A DNA stretch of 8,251 nt from Propionibacteriaceae bacterium UBA5174 (GCA_002413345.1 DHWU01000078.1:1-8251); one strand, 5' to 3'; counted from the stretch's first letter, positions 1 to 7,292 are shown. Made by a program: numbers and translations. The notes: generated by a model from the sequence alone, not told the origin.

Positions 1-1784
1 TGCGCCGGATGGAATACCGCGGCTATGACTCCGCCGGTGTTGCGGTGCTGACTCCGGTGGGCATTCAGGTGCGAAAGAAGGCTGGCAAGATCGCCAATCT
101 CGATGCCCTGTTGGCAGCTGAGCCGCTGCCAGATTCGGGCACTGGAATCGGCCACACGCGATGGGCCACCCATGGTGCGCCGACTGACGAGAACGCTCAT
201 CCCCATGTGTCGGCCAATGGCCGGGTGGCGTTGATTCACAACGGCATCATTGAGAACTTCGCCGTCTTGCGAAGCGAGTTGGAAGCTCAAGGAGTGCCCT
301 TCAGTTCTGAGACCGACAGCGAAGTCGTGGCTCAACTACTTGGCGTGGAACTTGGAGCTGGGGCCGAACTCGCCGATGCTATGCGGACGGTGTGCCGCCG
401 GCTGCAAGGCGCCTTTACCTTGGTCGCAATCGATGCAGCCGCCCCCGGACGCCTGGTCGCCGCCCGCCGAAACTCACCGCTGGTGGTCGGTGTTGGTGAC
501 GGTGAGAATTTTGTCGCCTCAGACGTTGCGGCCTTCATCGAGTACACCCGCTCAGCGATCGAGCTGGGGCAAGACCAGGTGGTTGAGGTGAGTGCTGACT
601 CGGTCACCGTCACTGACTTTGAAGGGCACCCCGCTGCAACCCGTCCATTCGAAGTCACCTGGGACCTTTCAGCTGCCGAAAAGGGCGGTTACGACTGGTT
701 CATGCGAAAGGAAATCTTCGAACAGCCCAAAGCAGTGGCTGACACCCTGCTGGGTCGGTTCGCTCCCGATGGTGCCCTCACCCTCGATGAGCTACACATT
801 CCCGAAGAGGAACTGCGCCGGATCGACAAGATCATCATCGTGGCCTGTGGCAGTGCCTACTACGCGGGCATGGTGGCCAAGTATGCGATCGAGCACTGGA
901 CCCGGATTGCCTGCGAGGTCGAGATTGCCAGCGAGTTCCGCTACCGCGACCCGATCATCGCCGGCTCCACGTTGGTAGTGACCATTAGCCAATCCGGTGA
1001 GACCGCTGACACCTTGATGGCGATTCGACATGCTCGGGAGCAGAAGGCCAAGGTGATTGCAATCTGCAACACCAACGGCTCCACGATTCCGCGAGAATCC
1101 GACGCGGTGATCTATACCCACGCTGGCCCAGAGATCGGGGTGGCTTCCACCAAAGGGTTCCTCACCCAGGTCGCCGCTTGTTATCTACTTGGGCTCTATC
1201 TCGCACAGGTGCGCGGCACGATGTACGCCGACGAGATTCACAACGTGATGAACGAATTAGCTGCCACCCCTGAGCTGATCCAGCAGGTGCTCGACAAGTT
1301 GGATTCGATTCGGTCCCTGGCCGCCCGGTACGTCGATGCCAGATCGGTGCTTTTCCTAGGTCGGCATGTGGGCTATCCAGTGGCCTTGGAAGGTGCGCTG
1401 AAACTCAAAGAGATCGCCTATCTGCACGCGGAAGGCTTTCCTGCTGGCGAGCTCAAGCATGGACCGATCGCGCTGGTCGAAGAGGGATTGCCGATTTTTG
1501 TCGTGGTGCCGCCGCAGGGTCGCGATCAACTTCACGACAAAGTGATTTCCAATATGCAAGAGGTGCGGGCGCGCGGTGCCTTCACTATCGTGTTGGCCGA
1601 GGCTGGCGACACCGAAGTTGGTGCCTATGCCGACGTCTTGTTTGAACTGCCGAAGGTGTCAACCCTGCTGCAACCGCTGGTAGCGGCGGTCCCGCTGCAA
1701 ATGTTCGCCTGCGAATTGGCCACGTTGAAGGGCTATGACGTCGATCAGCCCCGTAACCTGGCCAAGAGCGTGACCGTGGAGTAG
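1..1784 (+). CDS. glmS: Glucosamine-6-phosphate synthase (glutamine-hydrolysing), 5'-truncated
   Basis: Converts fructose-6-phosphate and glutamine into glucosamine-6-phosphate and glutamate in the cytoplasm, the first committed step towards UDP-GlcNAc and peptidoglycan. The frame is open from base 1 (first full codon at 3). It reads RRMEYRGYDSAG, which in the family lies about 22 residues after the start, so the N-terminal Cys nucleophile is outside the window and the ATG at position 9 is internal. Counting from that Met, the glutaminase domain shows GIGHTRWATHG (47-56) and HNGIIENF (77-84). The isomerase half has two SIS domains with CGSAYYAG, SQSGETADT, ASTKGF and ALKLKEIAYLHAEGF. The C-terminus DQPRNLAKSVTVE is the canonical isomerase tail. 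The full protein would be about 614 residues, normal for the family. It ends 4 bases before acpS. Identification is very secure. Confidence 0.98.
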   Translation, partial: RRMEYRGYDSAGVAVLTPVGIQVRKKAGKIANLDALLAAEPLPDSGTGIGHTRWATHGAPTDENAHPHVSANGRVALIHNGIIENFAVLRSELEAQGVPFSSETDSEVVAQLLGVELGAGAELADAMRTVCRRLQGAFTLVAIDAAAPGRLVAARRNSPLVVGVGDGENFVASDVAAFIEYTRSAIELGQDQVVEVSADSVTVTDFEGHPAATRPFEVTWDLSAAEKGGYDWFMRKEIFEQPKAVADTLLGRFAPDGALTLDELHIPEEELRRIDKIIIVACGSAYYAGMVAKYAIEHWTRIACEVEIASEFRYRDPIIAGSTLVVTISQSGETADTLMAIRHAREQKAKVIAICNTNGSTIPRESDAVIYTHAGPEIGVASTKGFLTQVAACYLLGLYLAQVRGTMYADEIHNVMNELAATPELIQQVLDKLDSIRSLAARYVDARSVLFLGRHVGYPVALEGALKLKEIAYLHAEGFPAGELKHGPIALVEEGLPIFVVVPPQGRDQLHDKVISNMQEVRARGAFTIVLAEAGDTEVGAYADVLFELPKVSTLLQPLVAAVPLQMFACELATLKGYDVDQPRNLAKSVTVE

Positions 1785-1788
1785 CGAC

Positions 1789-2136
1789 ATGATCGTAGGA
1801 ATCGGGCTGGATATCACCGAAGTGTTCCGGTTTTCCCGGGCGATTGAGCGTGCCGGATTGCTCGACCGACTGTTCACCGAATCCGAACAGGACGCGCCAA
1901 TTGAGCGCCTCGCTGGTCGGTTTGCCGCGAAAGAGGCCCTGGCTAAGGCACTTGGTGCGCCAAAAGGGTTGGTGTGGACCGATGTTGAGGTGTTGGCCGA
2001 GGACACTGGCCAGCCCTATTTCCGCGTCGGCGGCACGATCACTGATCGGCTAGCTCAACTCGGAGTGAACAAGGTATTCCTTTCGATCACCCACGACGCC
2101 GGAGTAGCTGCGGCGATGGTGGTGTGTGAATCCTGA
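1789..2136 (+). CDS. acpS: Holo-[acyl-carrier-protein] synthase
   Basis: Transfers 4'-phosphopantetheine from coenzyme A to the serine of apo-acyl carrier protein, activating it for fatty-acid synthesis. The product is 115 residues, slightly short for the usual 115-130. The N-terminus MIVGIGLDIT carries the Mg-binding Asp (D8). RFAAKEALAKALG (44-56) carries the second metal ligand, Glu49, and the family signature. LSITHD (98-103) matches the conserved strand near the C-terminus. The ATG is preceded by GTGGAG (1776-1781) with a 7-base spacer. That site overlaps the last codon and stop of glmS, so translation is probably coupled. The stop overlaps the nnr start by one base (TGATG). Lineage-typical placement between glmS and nnr supports the call. 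Confidence 0.95.
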   Translation: MIVGIGLDITEVFRFSRAIERAGLLDRLFTESEQDAPIERLAGRFAAKEALAKALGAPKGLVWTDVEVLAEDTGQPYFRVGGTITDRLAQLGVNKVFLSITHDAGVAAAMVVCES

Positions 2137-3536
2137 TGGACGCCTACCTGGTTGCCGCGATTCGCGAAGCTGAACAGCGCGCTATCGCTGTGGTTGGAGC
2201 CGAAGTGCTGATGCAGCGAGCGGCGGCTGGGCTAGCTGCGGCGATCCTGCGGCGGTTGGAAAGGCCTTACGGCTCGAAGGTCTTGATCGTCGTCGGGTCG
2301 GGCAATAACGGCGGCGATGCGCTGTATGCCGGGGTACGGATGCGGGGCCGAGGGGTAGCAGTTACCGCCTGGCGGACCGGATCGAAGGTGCATGACCAAG
2401 GGTGGCAAGCGTTCTTGGCTGCGGGCGGGCGAGAGGTGAGCGACACCGAGGCGCTGGCGTCCCTACCGGGGCTGACCGCAGTGGTCGATGGTGTGGCCGG
2501 GATCGGCTCCCATCCGGGGCTGGCCGGGCCGGTAGCGGTCTTCGCCGAGGCTTGTCAACGCGCCGAGGTTGAAGTGATCGCGGTCGACCTGCCGTCCGGA
2601 TTGGCCCCAGAGCCGCCGTTCGTGGACGCGGCCCACTTCACCGCTTCGCTGACGGTCACCTTCGGCGGTTACAAGCTTTGCCAGCTCTTGGAGCCAGCGC
2701 GTTCGGCCTGTGGCGAGATCGAATTGGTCGATATTGGTCTGCAGTTCGATTCCCCAGCCGTGCGCGAGTGGAGCCCAGCTGAAGTTGCTGCGGCCTGGCC
2801 GGTGCCGGACGCCACCATGGATAAGTACACCCGCGGTGTGGTTGGCCTGGACACCGGATCGGGGGACTACCCCGGCGCGGCCGTGTTAGGCGCCTGCGGT
2901 GCGATCTATGCCGGGTCTGGCATGGTGCGCTATCTCGGACCGCCCCAGGTGGCGACCAAGGTCGTGGATCGCTTCCCGAACGTCGTGACCGCAACTGGCA
3001 GAGTGCAGTCCTTGGTGCTCGGCTCAGGCTGGGGCGATCGCAAAGAGAAGGGCCTGGTGGCTCGAGCAATCTCCTCCGGAGTCCCGTTGGTGGTTGACGC
3101 TGATGCACTCCGCTATCTGGACGGACCGGCCCATTCGAAAGTGCTACTCACCCCGCATGCGGGCGAGTTGGCGTACCTGCTGGGCATCGAGCGTGCTGAG
3201 GTGAGCGCCGATCCGCTGGCGGCCGTGCGCCGTGCCGCCGACCGGACTGGCGCAGTGGTGCTACTCAAGGGCGCTACTCAATATGTGGCCACCCCCGGCG
3301 AATCCGTGGTGCAGCTCGGAGTACCCGGGCCAGCTTGGACGGCGCAGGCAGGTTCTGGAGATGTGCTCGCCGGAATCGCCGGAGCCCTGTTGGCCACGGG
3401 CCTGGAACCTGCCCGAGCCGCAGTATTGGCGGCCAGCATTCAGGCGATGACGGCGGCAGCCAATCCAGGTCCGCATCCACCTCAGGAATTGGCGATGTTG
3501 CTGCCCGGAGTGGTGGCGGGGTTCGGCGATCGCTGA
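2136..3536 (+). CDS. nnr: Bifunctional NAD(P)H-hydrate epimerase / ADP-dependent NAD(P)H-hydrate dehydratase
   Basis: Repairs damaged NAD(P)H. The N-terminal YjeF_N domain interconverts R and S hydrates, and the C-terminal carbohydrate-kinase-like domain dehydrates S-NAD(P)HX using ADP. The product is 466 residues. The epimerase half (about 1-215) has GSGNNGGDALYAG (54-66), VDGVAGIG (117-124) and AVDLPSGL (149-156). The dehydratase half (about 220-460) has MDKYTRG (228-234), YPGAAVLG (245-252), VVDADAL (319-325), LLTPHAGE (337-344), LLKGA (376-380) and the nucleotide-site AGSGDVLAG (405-413), whose Asp409 matches the catalytic Asp. Both halves look intact. The only small deviation seen is Ala62 after NNGGD, where Gly is commoner; this does not suggest loss of function. 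The start overlaps the acpS stop by one base. A non-coding gap follows rather than alr. Confidence 0.96.
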   Translation: MDAYLVAAIREAEQRAIAVVGAEVLMQRAAAGLAAAILRRLERPYGSKVLIVVGSGNNGGDALYAGVRMRGRGVAVTAWRTGSKVHDQGWQAFLAAGGREVSDTEALASLPGLTAVVDGVAGIGSHPGLAGPVAVFAEACQRAEVEVIAVDLPSGLAPEPPFVDAAHFTASLTVTFGGYKLCQLLEPARSACGEIELVDIGLQFDSPAVREWSPAEVAAAWPVPDATMDKYTRGVVGLDTGSGDYPGAAVLGACGAIYAGSGMVRYLGPPQVATKVVDRFPNVVTATGRVQSLVLGSGWGDRKEKGLVARAISSGVPLVVDADALRYLDGPAHSKVLLTPHAGELAYLLGIERAEVSADPLAAVRRAADRTGAVVLLKGATQYVATPGESVVQLGVPGPAWTAQAGSGDVLAGIAGALLATGLEPARAAVLAASIQAMTAAANPGPHPPQELAMLLPGVVAGFGDR

Positions 3537-3539
3537 CCC

Positions 3540-3558
3540 AACCTGGCCTGCTCAGGTT
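3540..3558 (+). terminator. Weak terminator-like hairpin after nnr
   Basis: AACCTG (3540-3545) and CAGGTT (3553-3558) form a perfect 6-bp stem around a 7-base loop, starting 4 bases after the nnr stop. Two further C-G pairs are possible outside one mismatch. No T-tract follows (TGATTTCG), so it is not a standard intrinsic terminator, although actinobacterial terminators often lack one. A competing stem, TGGCC (3544-3548) with GGCCA (3569-3573), is also possible. It lies where transcription of the glmS-acpS-nnr block could end, but read-through is equally possible. Confidence 0.3.
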
Positions 3559-3622
3559 CGGTGATTTCGGCCAGCGTCAATCAAGTCCGGCAGCTACTCG
3601 CAGCGCCCAATTCTTTGCAGGA

Positions 3623-3628
3623 TAAGAT
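3623..3628 (+). promoter_or_regulatory. Possible -10 box for the tsaE-tsaB-rimI-tsaD block
   Basis: TAAGAT fits the TANNNT actinobacterial -10 pattern, within the local AT-rich stretch GATAAGATT. It would place the transcript start near 3635, about 29 bases before the tsaE ATG and clear of its ribosome binding site. No convincing -35 element is seen 16-18 bases upstream (GCAGCG region), so this rests on one hexamer plus its position in the only sizeable gap between the two gene blocks. Confidence 0.3.
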
Positions 3629-3653
3629 TCGGCGGTTGGCAATGATGTTGGTG

Positions 3654-3658
3654 GGAGG
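3654..3658 (+). promoter_or_regulatory. Strong Shine-Dalgarno site that fixes the tsaE-fusion start
   Basis: GGAGG, continuing as GGAGGTGA, lies 5 bases before the ATG at 3664. A GTG at 3658 is in the same frame and would add two residues, but it overlaps the Shine-Dalgarno itself and has no site of its own. The ATG is therefore the better start. Confidence 0.8.
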
Positions 3659-3663
3659 TGAAG

Positions 3664-4638
3664 ATGCAACGCACGGTGCTCGGCACCAGCGTCCTCGATG
3701 ATGGACGCAAGTTGGAGTTGGTCTTTGCTGAACCCGGCGACGCCGAGGCAATCGCCGAGGTGATCTTGGATGCCTTCGGGCACCGGCCACCGGTGGAGCC
3801 GCCACCGCCAGCATTGACCGAAAACCCCCAAAGTGTGCGCGCCGCGTTGGCCGCCGGCTTTGGCGTCCTGGCTCTGGTCGAAGACGAACCGGCCGGGGTA
3901 GTGATCGTCAGTATTAGTGGCGTGGAGGCTGGCGTCCATCGGGTTTCGGTGCGGCCGAGTTTTCAGCGTCATGGGATTGCCTCAGCCATGGTCACGGTGG
4001 TGTTGGAGGCCCTTTCGCTGCGCTTAGTGCAGCGAGTCGAATTGGCGGCTCGCGCTGAGTTTCCCGAAGTGCTGTCGTGGTGGCACCGCCACGGGTTCAG
4101 GCAGGTGGCCCGTGCCGGAACCAGCCTGCGACTGTCCCAGGAATTGCCGGTCTGCGTAATCGCGGCCAGCGCCGGAGACACCAAACAACTGGGTCGCCGA
4201 GTTGCCCAACTGGTGCGGCCCGCTGACCTGATCATCGCTTCAGGGGAGCTCGGCGCCGGAAAGACCACCTTCGCCCAAGGACTAGGCGATGGGATGGGAG
4301 TCACTGGAGCGGTGATTTCGCCAACTTTCGTGCTGTCGCGGGTACATCCTTGTCACGCCCAGGGCCCAGCGTTGGTACACGTGGACGCTTATCGGCTGGC
4401 CTCGGCTGCCGAACTTGAGGACCTTGATCTGGACGCCTCGGCTGCGGAATCAGTCACCCTGATCGAATGGGGAAAAGGAATGGCCGAGGGGCTTTCGACC
4501 GATCGGTTGGAGATCGACATTCGACGTGGGATGGACCCGGCTGATGAAACCCGGTGGATCTTCCTGACTGGCATTGGGCCGCGGTGGGCCAATCTGCGGG
4601 CCGACTTGGCTGCGGGAACGGAGTTGAGCCAGCAATGA
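3664..4638 (+). CDS. tsaE: GNAT acetyltransferase domain fused to TsaE, the t6A37 ATPase
   Basis: TsaE is the ATPase that drives the turnover of the TsaB-TsaD complex making threonylcarbamoyl-adenosine at position 37 of ANN-decoding tRNAs. The product is 324 residues, about twice the usual TsaE (about 150-160), because of an N-terminal GNAT domain (about 15-155). That domain has the acetyl-CoA loop VRPSFQRHGIASAM (96-109; Q101-x-x-G104-x-A106) and WWHRHGF (139-145). Its proline-rich stretch RPPVEPPPP (41-49) lies where the acceptor-side helices usually begin. The TsaE domain (about 162-324) is complete. It has Walker A GELGAGKTT (194-202, Lys200), SPTF (219-222), HVDAYRL (239-245, Asp241) and IEWG (267-270, Glu268). 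In the GNAT half, the positions aligning with the RimI catalytic Glu and Tyr are Ala129 and Trp140. The acceptor is unknown. The stop overlaps the tsaB start (ATGA). The TsaE call is secure; the acetyltransferase activity is inferred. Confidence 0.94.
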   Translation: MQRTVLGTSVLDDGRKLELVFAEPGDAEAIAEVILDAFGHRPPVEPPPPALTENPQSVRAALAAGFGVLALVEDEPAGVVIVSISGVEAGVHRVSVRPSFQRHGIASAMVTVVLEALSLRLVQRVELAARAEFPEVLSWWHRHGFRQVARAGTSLRLSQELPVCVIAASAGDTKQLGRRVAQLVRPADLIIASGELGAGKTTFAQGLGDGMGVTGAVISPTFVLSRVHPCHAQGPALVHVDAYRLASAAELEDLDLDASAAESVTLIEWGKGMAEGLSTDRLEIDIRRGMDPADETRWIFLTGIGPRWANLRADLAAGTELSQQ

Positions 4639-5291
4639 ATTTGACCTTGGGAATCGACACCTCCACTGACGTCCGGGTGGGCCTGGCCAAAGACGGCCAG
4701 ATTCTGGCCAGCCGCGCCGTCCATGATCGCCGTGCCCATGCCGAGCTGTTGTTGCCCCTGGTGAGTGAGGTGATGGACCAGGCTGGCGCGCAGTTTGCTG
4801 AGCTGACTGCGGTGGTGGTTGGGGTCGGCCCTGGGCCATTCACCGGTTTGCGGGTGGGGGTGGTGGCCGCGCTCACTTTGGCCGAAGTGCTGGATGCCGA
4901 GGTCAAAGGGGTCTGCAGTTTAGATGTGATCGCTTTGGATTGGGCCGAGCGCGGGGATGCTCCGGCCGATTTTGTGGTGGTCGCTGACGCCCGCCGCAAG
5001 GAGGTCTACTGGGCTCGTTATGACGCGGCTGGTGCGCGATTGGACGGGCCTTTCGTCACCAAGCCTGATCAGGTGCCTGAGCTGCCGCTGGCTGGGCCCG
5101 GAGCGGCTCTAACCGGTCGGGTCGGGGTCGGTCCAGAAGAGTTCAATGCTGGCCTGCTGGCTGCGGGCGCCGATCGGCTGACTGCTGCCGGGTTGGAACC
5201 GCTCTACCTGCGCCGTCCCGACGCGGAAGTGCCCACCAAGCGAAAATCCACTCTGGTGATGCCCCGGATTGCAATGATGGGTCCGCGATGA
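4635..5291 (+). CDS. tsaB: t6A37 biosynthesis protein TsaB
   Basis: A catalytically inactive ASKHA-fold paralogue of TsaD that forms the heterodimer scaffold on which TsaD works and TsaE binds. The product is 218 residues, normal for the family. Visible motifs are LGIDTST (5-11), GVGPGPFTGLRVG (63-75), DARRKEVYWARY (118-129) and the C-terminal YLRRPDAEVP (191-200). The metal-binding His pair of TsaD is absent, as expected for TsaB. The frame can be extended upstream to a GTG at 4554, but that would put 27 unrelated residues inside tsaE. The ATG at 4635 gives the family N-terminus MNLTLGIDTST and makes the ATGA overlap with tsaE. A weak GGAG (4620-4623) lies 11 bases upstream, so translational coupling probably supplies most initiation. 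The 3' end also overlaps rimI by ATGA. Confidence 0.95.
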   Translation: MNLTLGIDTSTDVRVGLAKDGQILASRAVHDRRAHAELLLPLVSEVMDQAGAQFAELTAVVVGVGPGPFTGLRVGVVAALTLAEVLDAEVKGVCSLDVIALDWAERGDAPADFVVVADARRKEVYWARYDAAGARLDGPFVTKPDQVPELPLAGPGAALTGRVGVGPEEFNAGLLAAGADRLTAAGLEPLYLRRPDAEVPTKRKSTLVMPRIAMMGPR

Positions 5292-5755
5292 TCATTACCC
5301 ACGCCCGCACCGAAGACCTCGAAGCCATTGTGACTCTCGAGCAGTCCGGCTTTGGCGCCAGCGAACAGTGGTCGGCGGACAGTTGGGCCGCTGAACTCGA
5401 TTCGGATCACTGCGTCTTGGCCAATACCGATACTGACGGACAGATTCTCGGCGTGGCCACCTTCACCTGTGTCGAAGACCTGGCCGATCTCAACCGGGTG
5501 GTGGTGCGTCCAGACGTCCGCGGTCGTGGCGTGGGGGCTGCCCTATTGCGGGCGGGTCTGGAATGGGCCGAAGCTCTCGGCGCGACCCGGATGCTGCTGG
5601 AGGTGCGCACAGACAACAGAGCGGCGTTAGCGCTGTACGCCCGCCTCGGCTTTGACCAGATCAGCTGTCGCCGGGATTACTACGGGCCCGGCGTGGACGC
5701 TGCCGTACTGCTGCGTCCGATTGGTGATGAAGACGACGCCTGGGCGATGGCTTAA
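5288..5755 (+). CDS. rimI: Ribosomal-protein-type N-alpha-acetyltransferase RimI
   Basis: A GNAT enzyme that acetylates protein N-termini; in enterobacteria the substrate is ribosomal protein S18, and actinobacterial homologues may be broader. The product is 155 residues, typical. The acetyl-CoA site is VVVRPDVRGRGVGAALL (71-87; R78-x-x-G81-x-G83). LEVRTDNRAALALYARLGF (104-122) contains Glu105 and Tyr117, at the same spacing as the catalytic Glu103 and Tyr115 of enterobacterial RimI. RRDYYGPGVDAAVLL (128-142) is the RimI C-terminal signature. It is linked by overlaps to tsaB (ATGA) and tsaD (TAATG); this sandwich between tsaB and tsaD is common in bacteria. It is the second GNAT domain in the operon, and unlike the one fused to TsaE it keeps the RimI active-site residues. 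Confidence 0.94.
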   Translation: MIITHARTEDLEAIVTLEQSGFGASEQWSADSWAAELDSDHCVLANTDTDGQILGVATFTCVEDLADLNRVVVRPDVRGRGVGAALLRAGLEWAEALGATRMLLEVRTDNRAALALYARLGFDQISCRRDYYGPGVDAAVLLRPIGDEDDAWAMA

Positions 5756-6807
5756 TGAGTGATTCCGGCGGCCCACTGGTATTGGGCATCGAATCGAGCT
5801 GCGACGAGACCGGGATCGGCATCGTGCGCGGCCGTGAACTGCTGGCCAACGAGGTGGCCTCATCGGTGGCCGAGCACGTCCGGTTCGGTGGGGTGGTGCC
5901 AGAAGTTGCCAGTCGGGCACACCTGTCAGCAATGGTTCCGGCGCTGCGGCGGGCCTGCGCGAGCGCCGATGTTGATCTAAGTGAGCTGGACGGAATCGCA
6001 GTCACTGCCGGCCCCGGCCTGATGGGGGCACTGGTGGTTGGCCTGTCGGCGGCCAAAGCTTTGGCAGTGGCGTTGAACAAACCGCTCTATGGGGTGAATC
6101 ACCTAATCGGGCATGTGGCGGTCGATCTACTTGATCACGGCCCGCTACCAGCTGAGTGTGCTGCGCTTTTGGTTTCGGGCGGGCACAGCTCTTTGCTGCA
6201 CGTGCGCGACATCACTGGTGAGGTGAGTGAGCTCGGCGCCACCATCGACGACGCGGCCGGCGAGGCCTACGACAAGGTGGCTCGGGTGCTTGGCCTGGCC
6301 TACCCCGGTGGCCCGGCGATTGACGAATTGGCTGCGCAGGGAAACCCAAAAGCGATCGCCTTTCCCCGGGGCCTGACCGCAGGAAAAGACCAAGCCAAAC
6401 ACCGCTTCGATTACTCCTTCTCCGGGCTGAAGACCGCGGTTTCGCGTTGGGTTGAGACTGAGCGGTTGGCTGGCCGGGAGGTGCCGACTGCAGATGTGGC
6501 CGCTTCCTTCCAAGAGGCCGTGGCCGATGTGCTCACCGCCAAAGCCGTGGCCGCCTGCAACTATCTAGGGGTGGACACGCTGCTGTTGGGCGGAGGAGTG
6601 GCTGCGAACTCTCGGCTGCGTACGCTGTTGGCCGAACGGACCGCGGCCGTTGGCGTCACCTTGCGTCGGCCGCGTCCAGGATTGTGCACCGACAACGGGG
6701 CGATGATCGCGGTGTTGGGGTCGGCAGTGGTCGCTGCCGGTCGGCGTCCCTCGGCTCTGGAGATCGGGGCTGACCCGGGTATGCCGATTTCGACGGTGTT
6801 GGCCTAG
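5755..6807 (+). CDS. tsaD: tRNA N6-adenosine threonylcarbamoyltransferase TsaD
   Basis: Transfers the threonylcarbamoyl group from threonylcarbamoyl-AMP to adenosine 37 of ANN-decoding tRNAs, the catalytic step of t6A synthesis. The product is 350 residues, normal. It shows GIESSCDETG (11-20), GGVVPEVASRAH (45-56), TAGPGLMGAL (84-93), NHLIGH (115-120) with the metal ligands His116 and His120, SGGHS (141-145), IDDAAGEAYDKVARVLGL (164-181), YSFSGLKTAV (220-229), LLGGGVAANSRLR (277-289) and CTDNGAMIA (311-319) with the third metal ligand Asp313. All active-site elements are present. It is the essential partner of the TsaB and TsaE encoded just upstream. It starts inside the rimI stop (TAATG) and ends 2 bases before the Nudix gene. 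Confidence 0.98.
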   Translation: MSDSGGPLVLGIESSCDETGIGIVRGRELLANEVASSVAEHVRFGGVVPEVASRAHLSAMVPALRRACASADVDLSELDGIAVTAGPGLMGALVVGLSAAKALAVALNKPLYGVNHLIGHVAVDLLDHGPLPAECAALLVSGGHSSLLHVRDITGEVSELGATIDDAAGEAYDKVARVLGLAYPGGPAIDELAAQGNPKAIAFPRGLTAGKDQAKHRFDYSFSGLKTAVSRWVETERLAGREVPTADVAASFQEAVADVLTAKAVAACNYLGVDTLLLGGGVAANSRLRTLLAERTAAVGVTLRRPRPGLCTDNGAMIAVLGSAVVAAGRRPSALEIGADPGMPISTVLA

Positions 6808-6809
6808 CT

Positions 6810-7292
6810 GTGTTCACCCCAATCATCGGCACCCTCGGATACGTCCTTTCCGAAGATCGACGTCGGGTATTGCTGGTGCATCGCAGCCGAGTTGGTGATC
6901 AGCACGCCGGTAAGTGGAACGGTCTGGGCGGCAAGCTCGAACCAAATGAGGACATCTACACCTGTCTTTGCCGGGAATTGCAGGAAGAGGCTGGGATTGA
7001 AGTCACTTCAGCCCGACTCCGCGGCACGATCTCGTGGCCGGGATTCGGGGTCGGCGGGGAAGACTGGTTCGGCTTCGTCTTTGCCGTGGACGCGTACACC
7101 GGCGCCATTCCGGAGCGCAACGACGACGGCCCGCTGGTCTGGCACCAGATCGACAAACTGGCGGAGCTACCAATGTGGGCCGGGGACCGGCACTGGTTGC
7201 CGCTGGTGTTTGAAGACGGCCCGGTATTTCATGGCGTGATGCCCTACCTCGACGGGGAACCAGCGGACTGGAGTTTCACCGTCGCGCAATGA
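6810..7292 (+). CDS. Nudix hydrolase, probably an 8-oxo-dGTP-type nucleotide-pool sanitiser
   Basis: A 160-residue Nudix protein. The Nudix box at 41-63 fits G-x5-E-x7-REUxEExGU exactly (G41, E47, R55-E56, E59-E60, G62), so the Mg-binding glutamates are intact. The preceding GKWNGLGG (34-41) and the early strand RRVLLVHRSR (18-27) resemble MutT/MutX-like 8-oxo-dGTP diphosphatases. The substrate is inferred from this likeness only; other nucleoside diphosphate derivatives are possible. The start is a GTG only 2 bases after the tsaD stop, with no clear ribosome binding site, so translation is probably coupled. The GTG gives a normal family N-terminus. It is the last gene of the coupled block. 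TsaE, TsaB, RimI and TsaD are common neighbours of each other, but the Nudix gene is not part of the t6A pathway. Confidence 0.9.
   Translation: MFTPIIGTLGYVLSEDRRRVLLVHRSRVGDQHAGKWNGLGGKLEPNEDIYTCLCRELQEEAGIEVTSARLRGTISWPGFGVGGEDWFGFVFAVDAYTGAIPERNDDGPLVWHQIDKLAELPMWAGDRHWLPLVFEDGPVFHGVMPYLDGEPADWSFTVAQ

Noticed and set aside
9..11. ATG at position 9 as the real glmS start
   Set aside because: The frame is open upstream to the window edge and the sequence there matches the interior LRR-x-EYRGYDSAG region; the glutaminase needs the N-terminal Cys, which lies before the window.
3658..3663. GTG start for the GNAT-TsaE fusion two codons upstream
   Set aside because: It overlaps the GGAGG Shine-Dalgarno (3654-3658) that properly serves the ATG at 3664.
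4554..4634. Upstream GTG start for tsaB adding 27 residues
   Set aside because: The added residues overlap the tsaE coding region and do not match the family; MNLTLGIDTST from the ATG at 4635 is the canonical N-terminus and makes an ATGA overlap.
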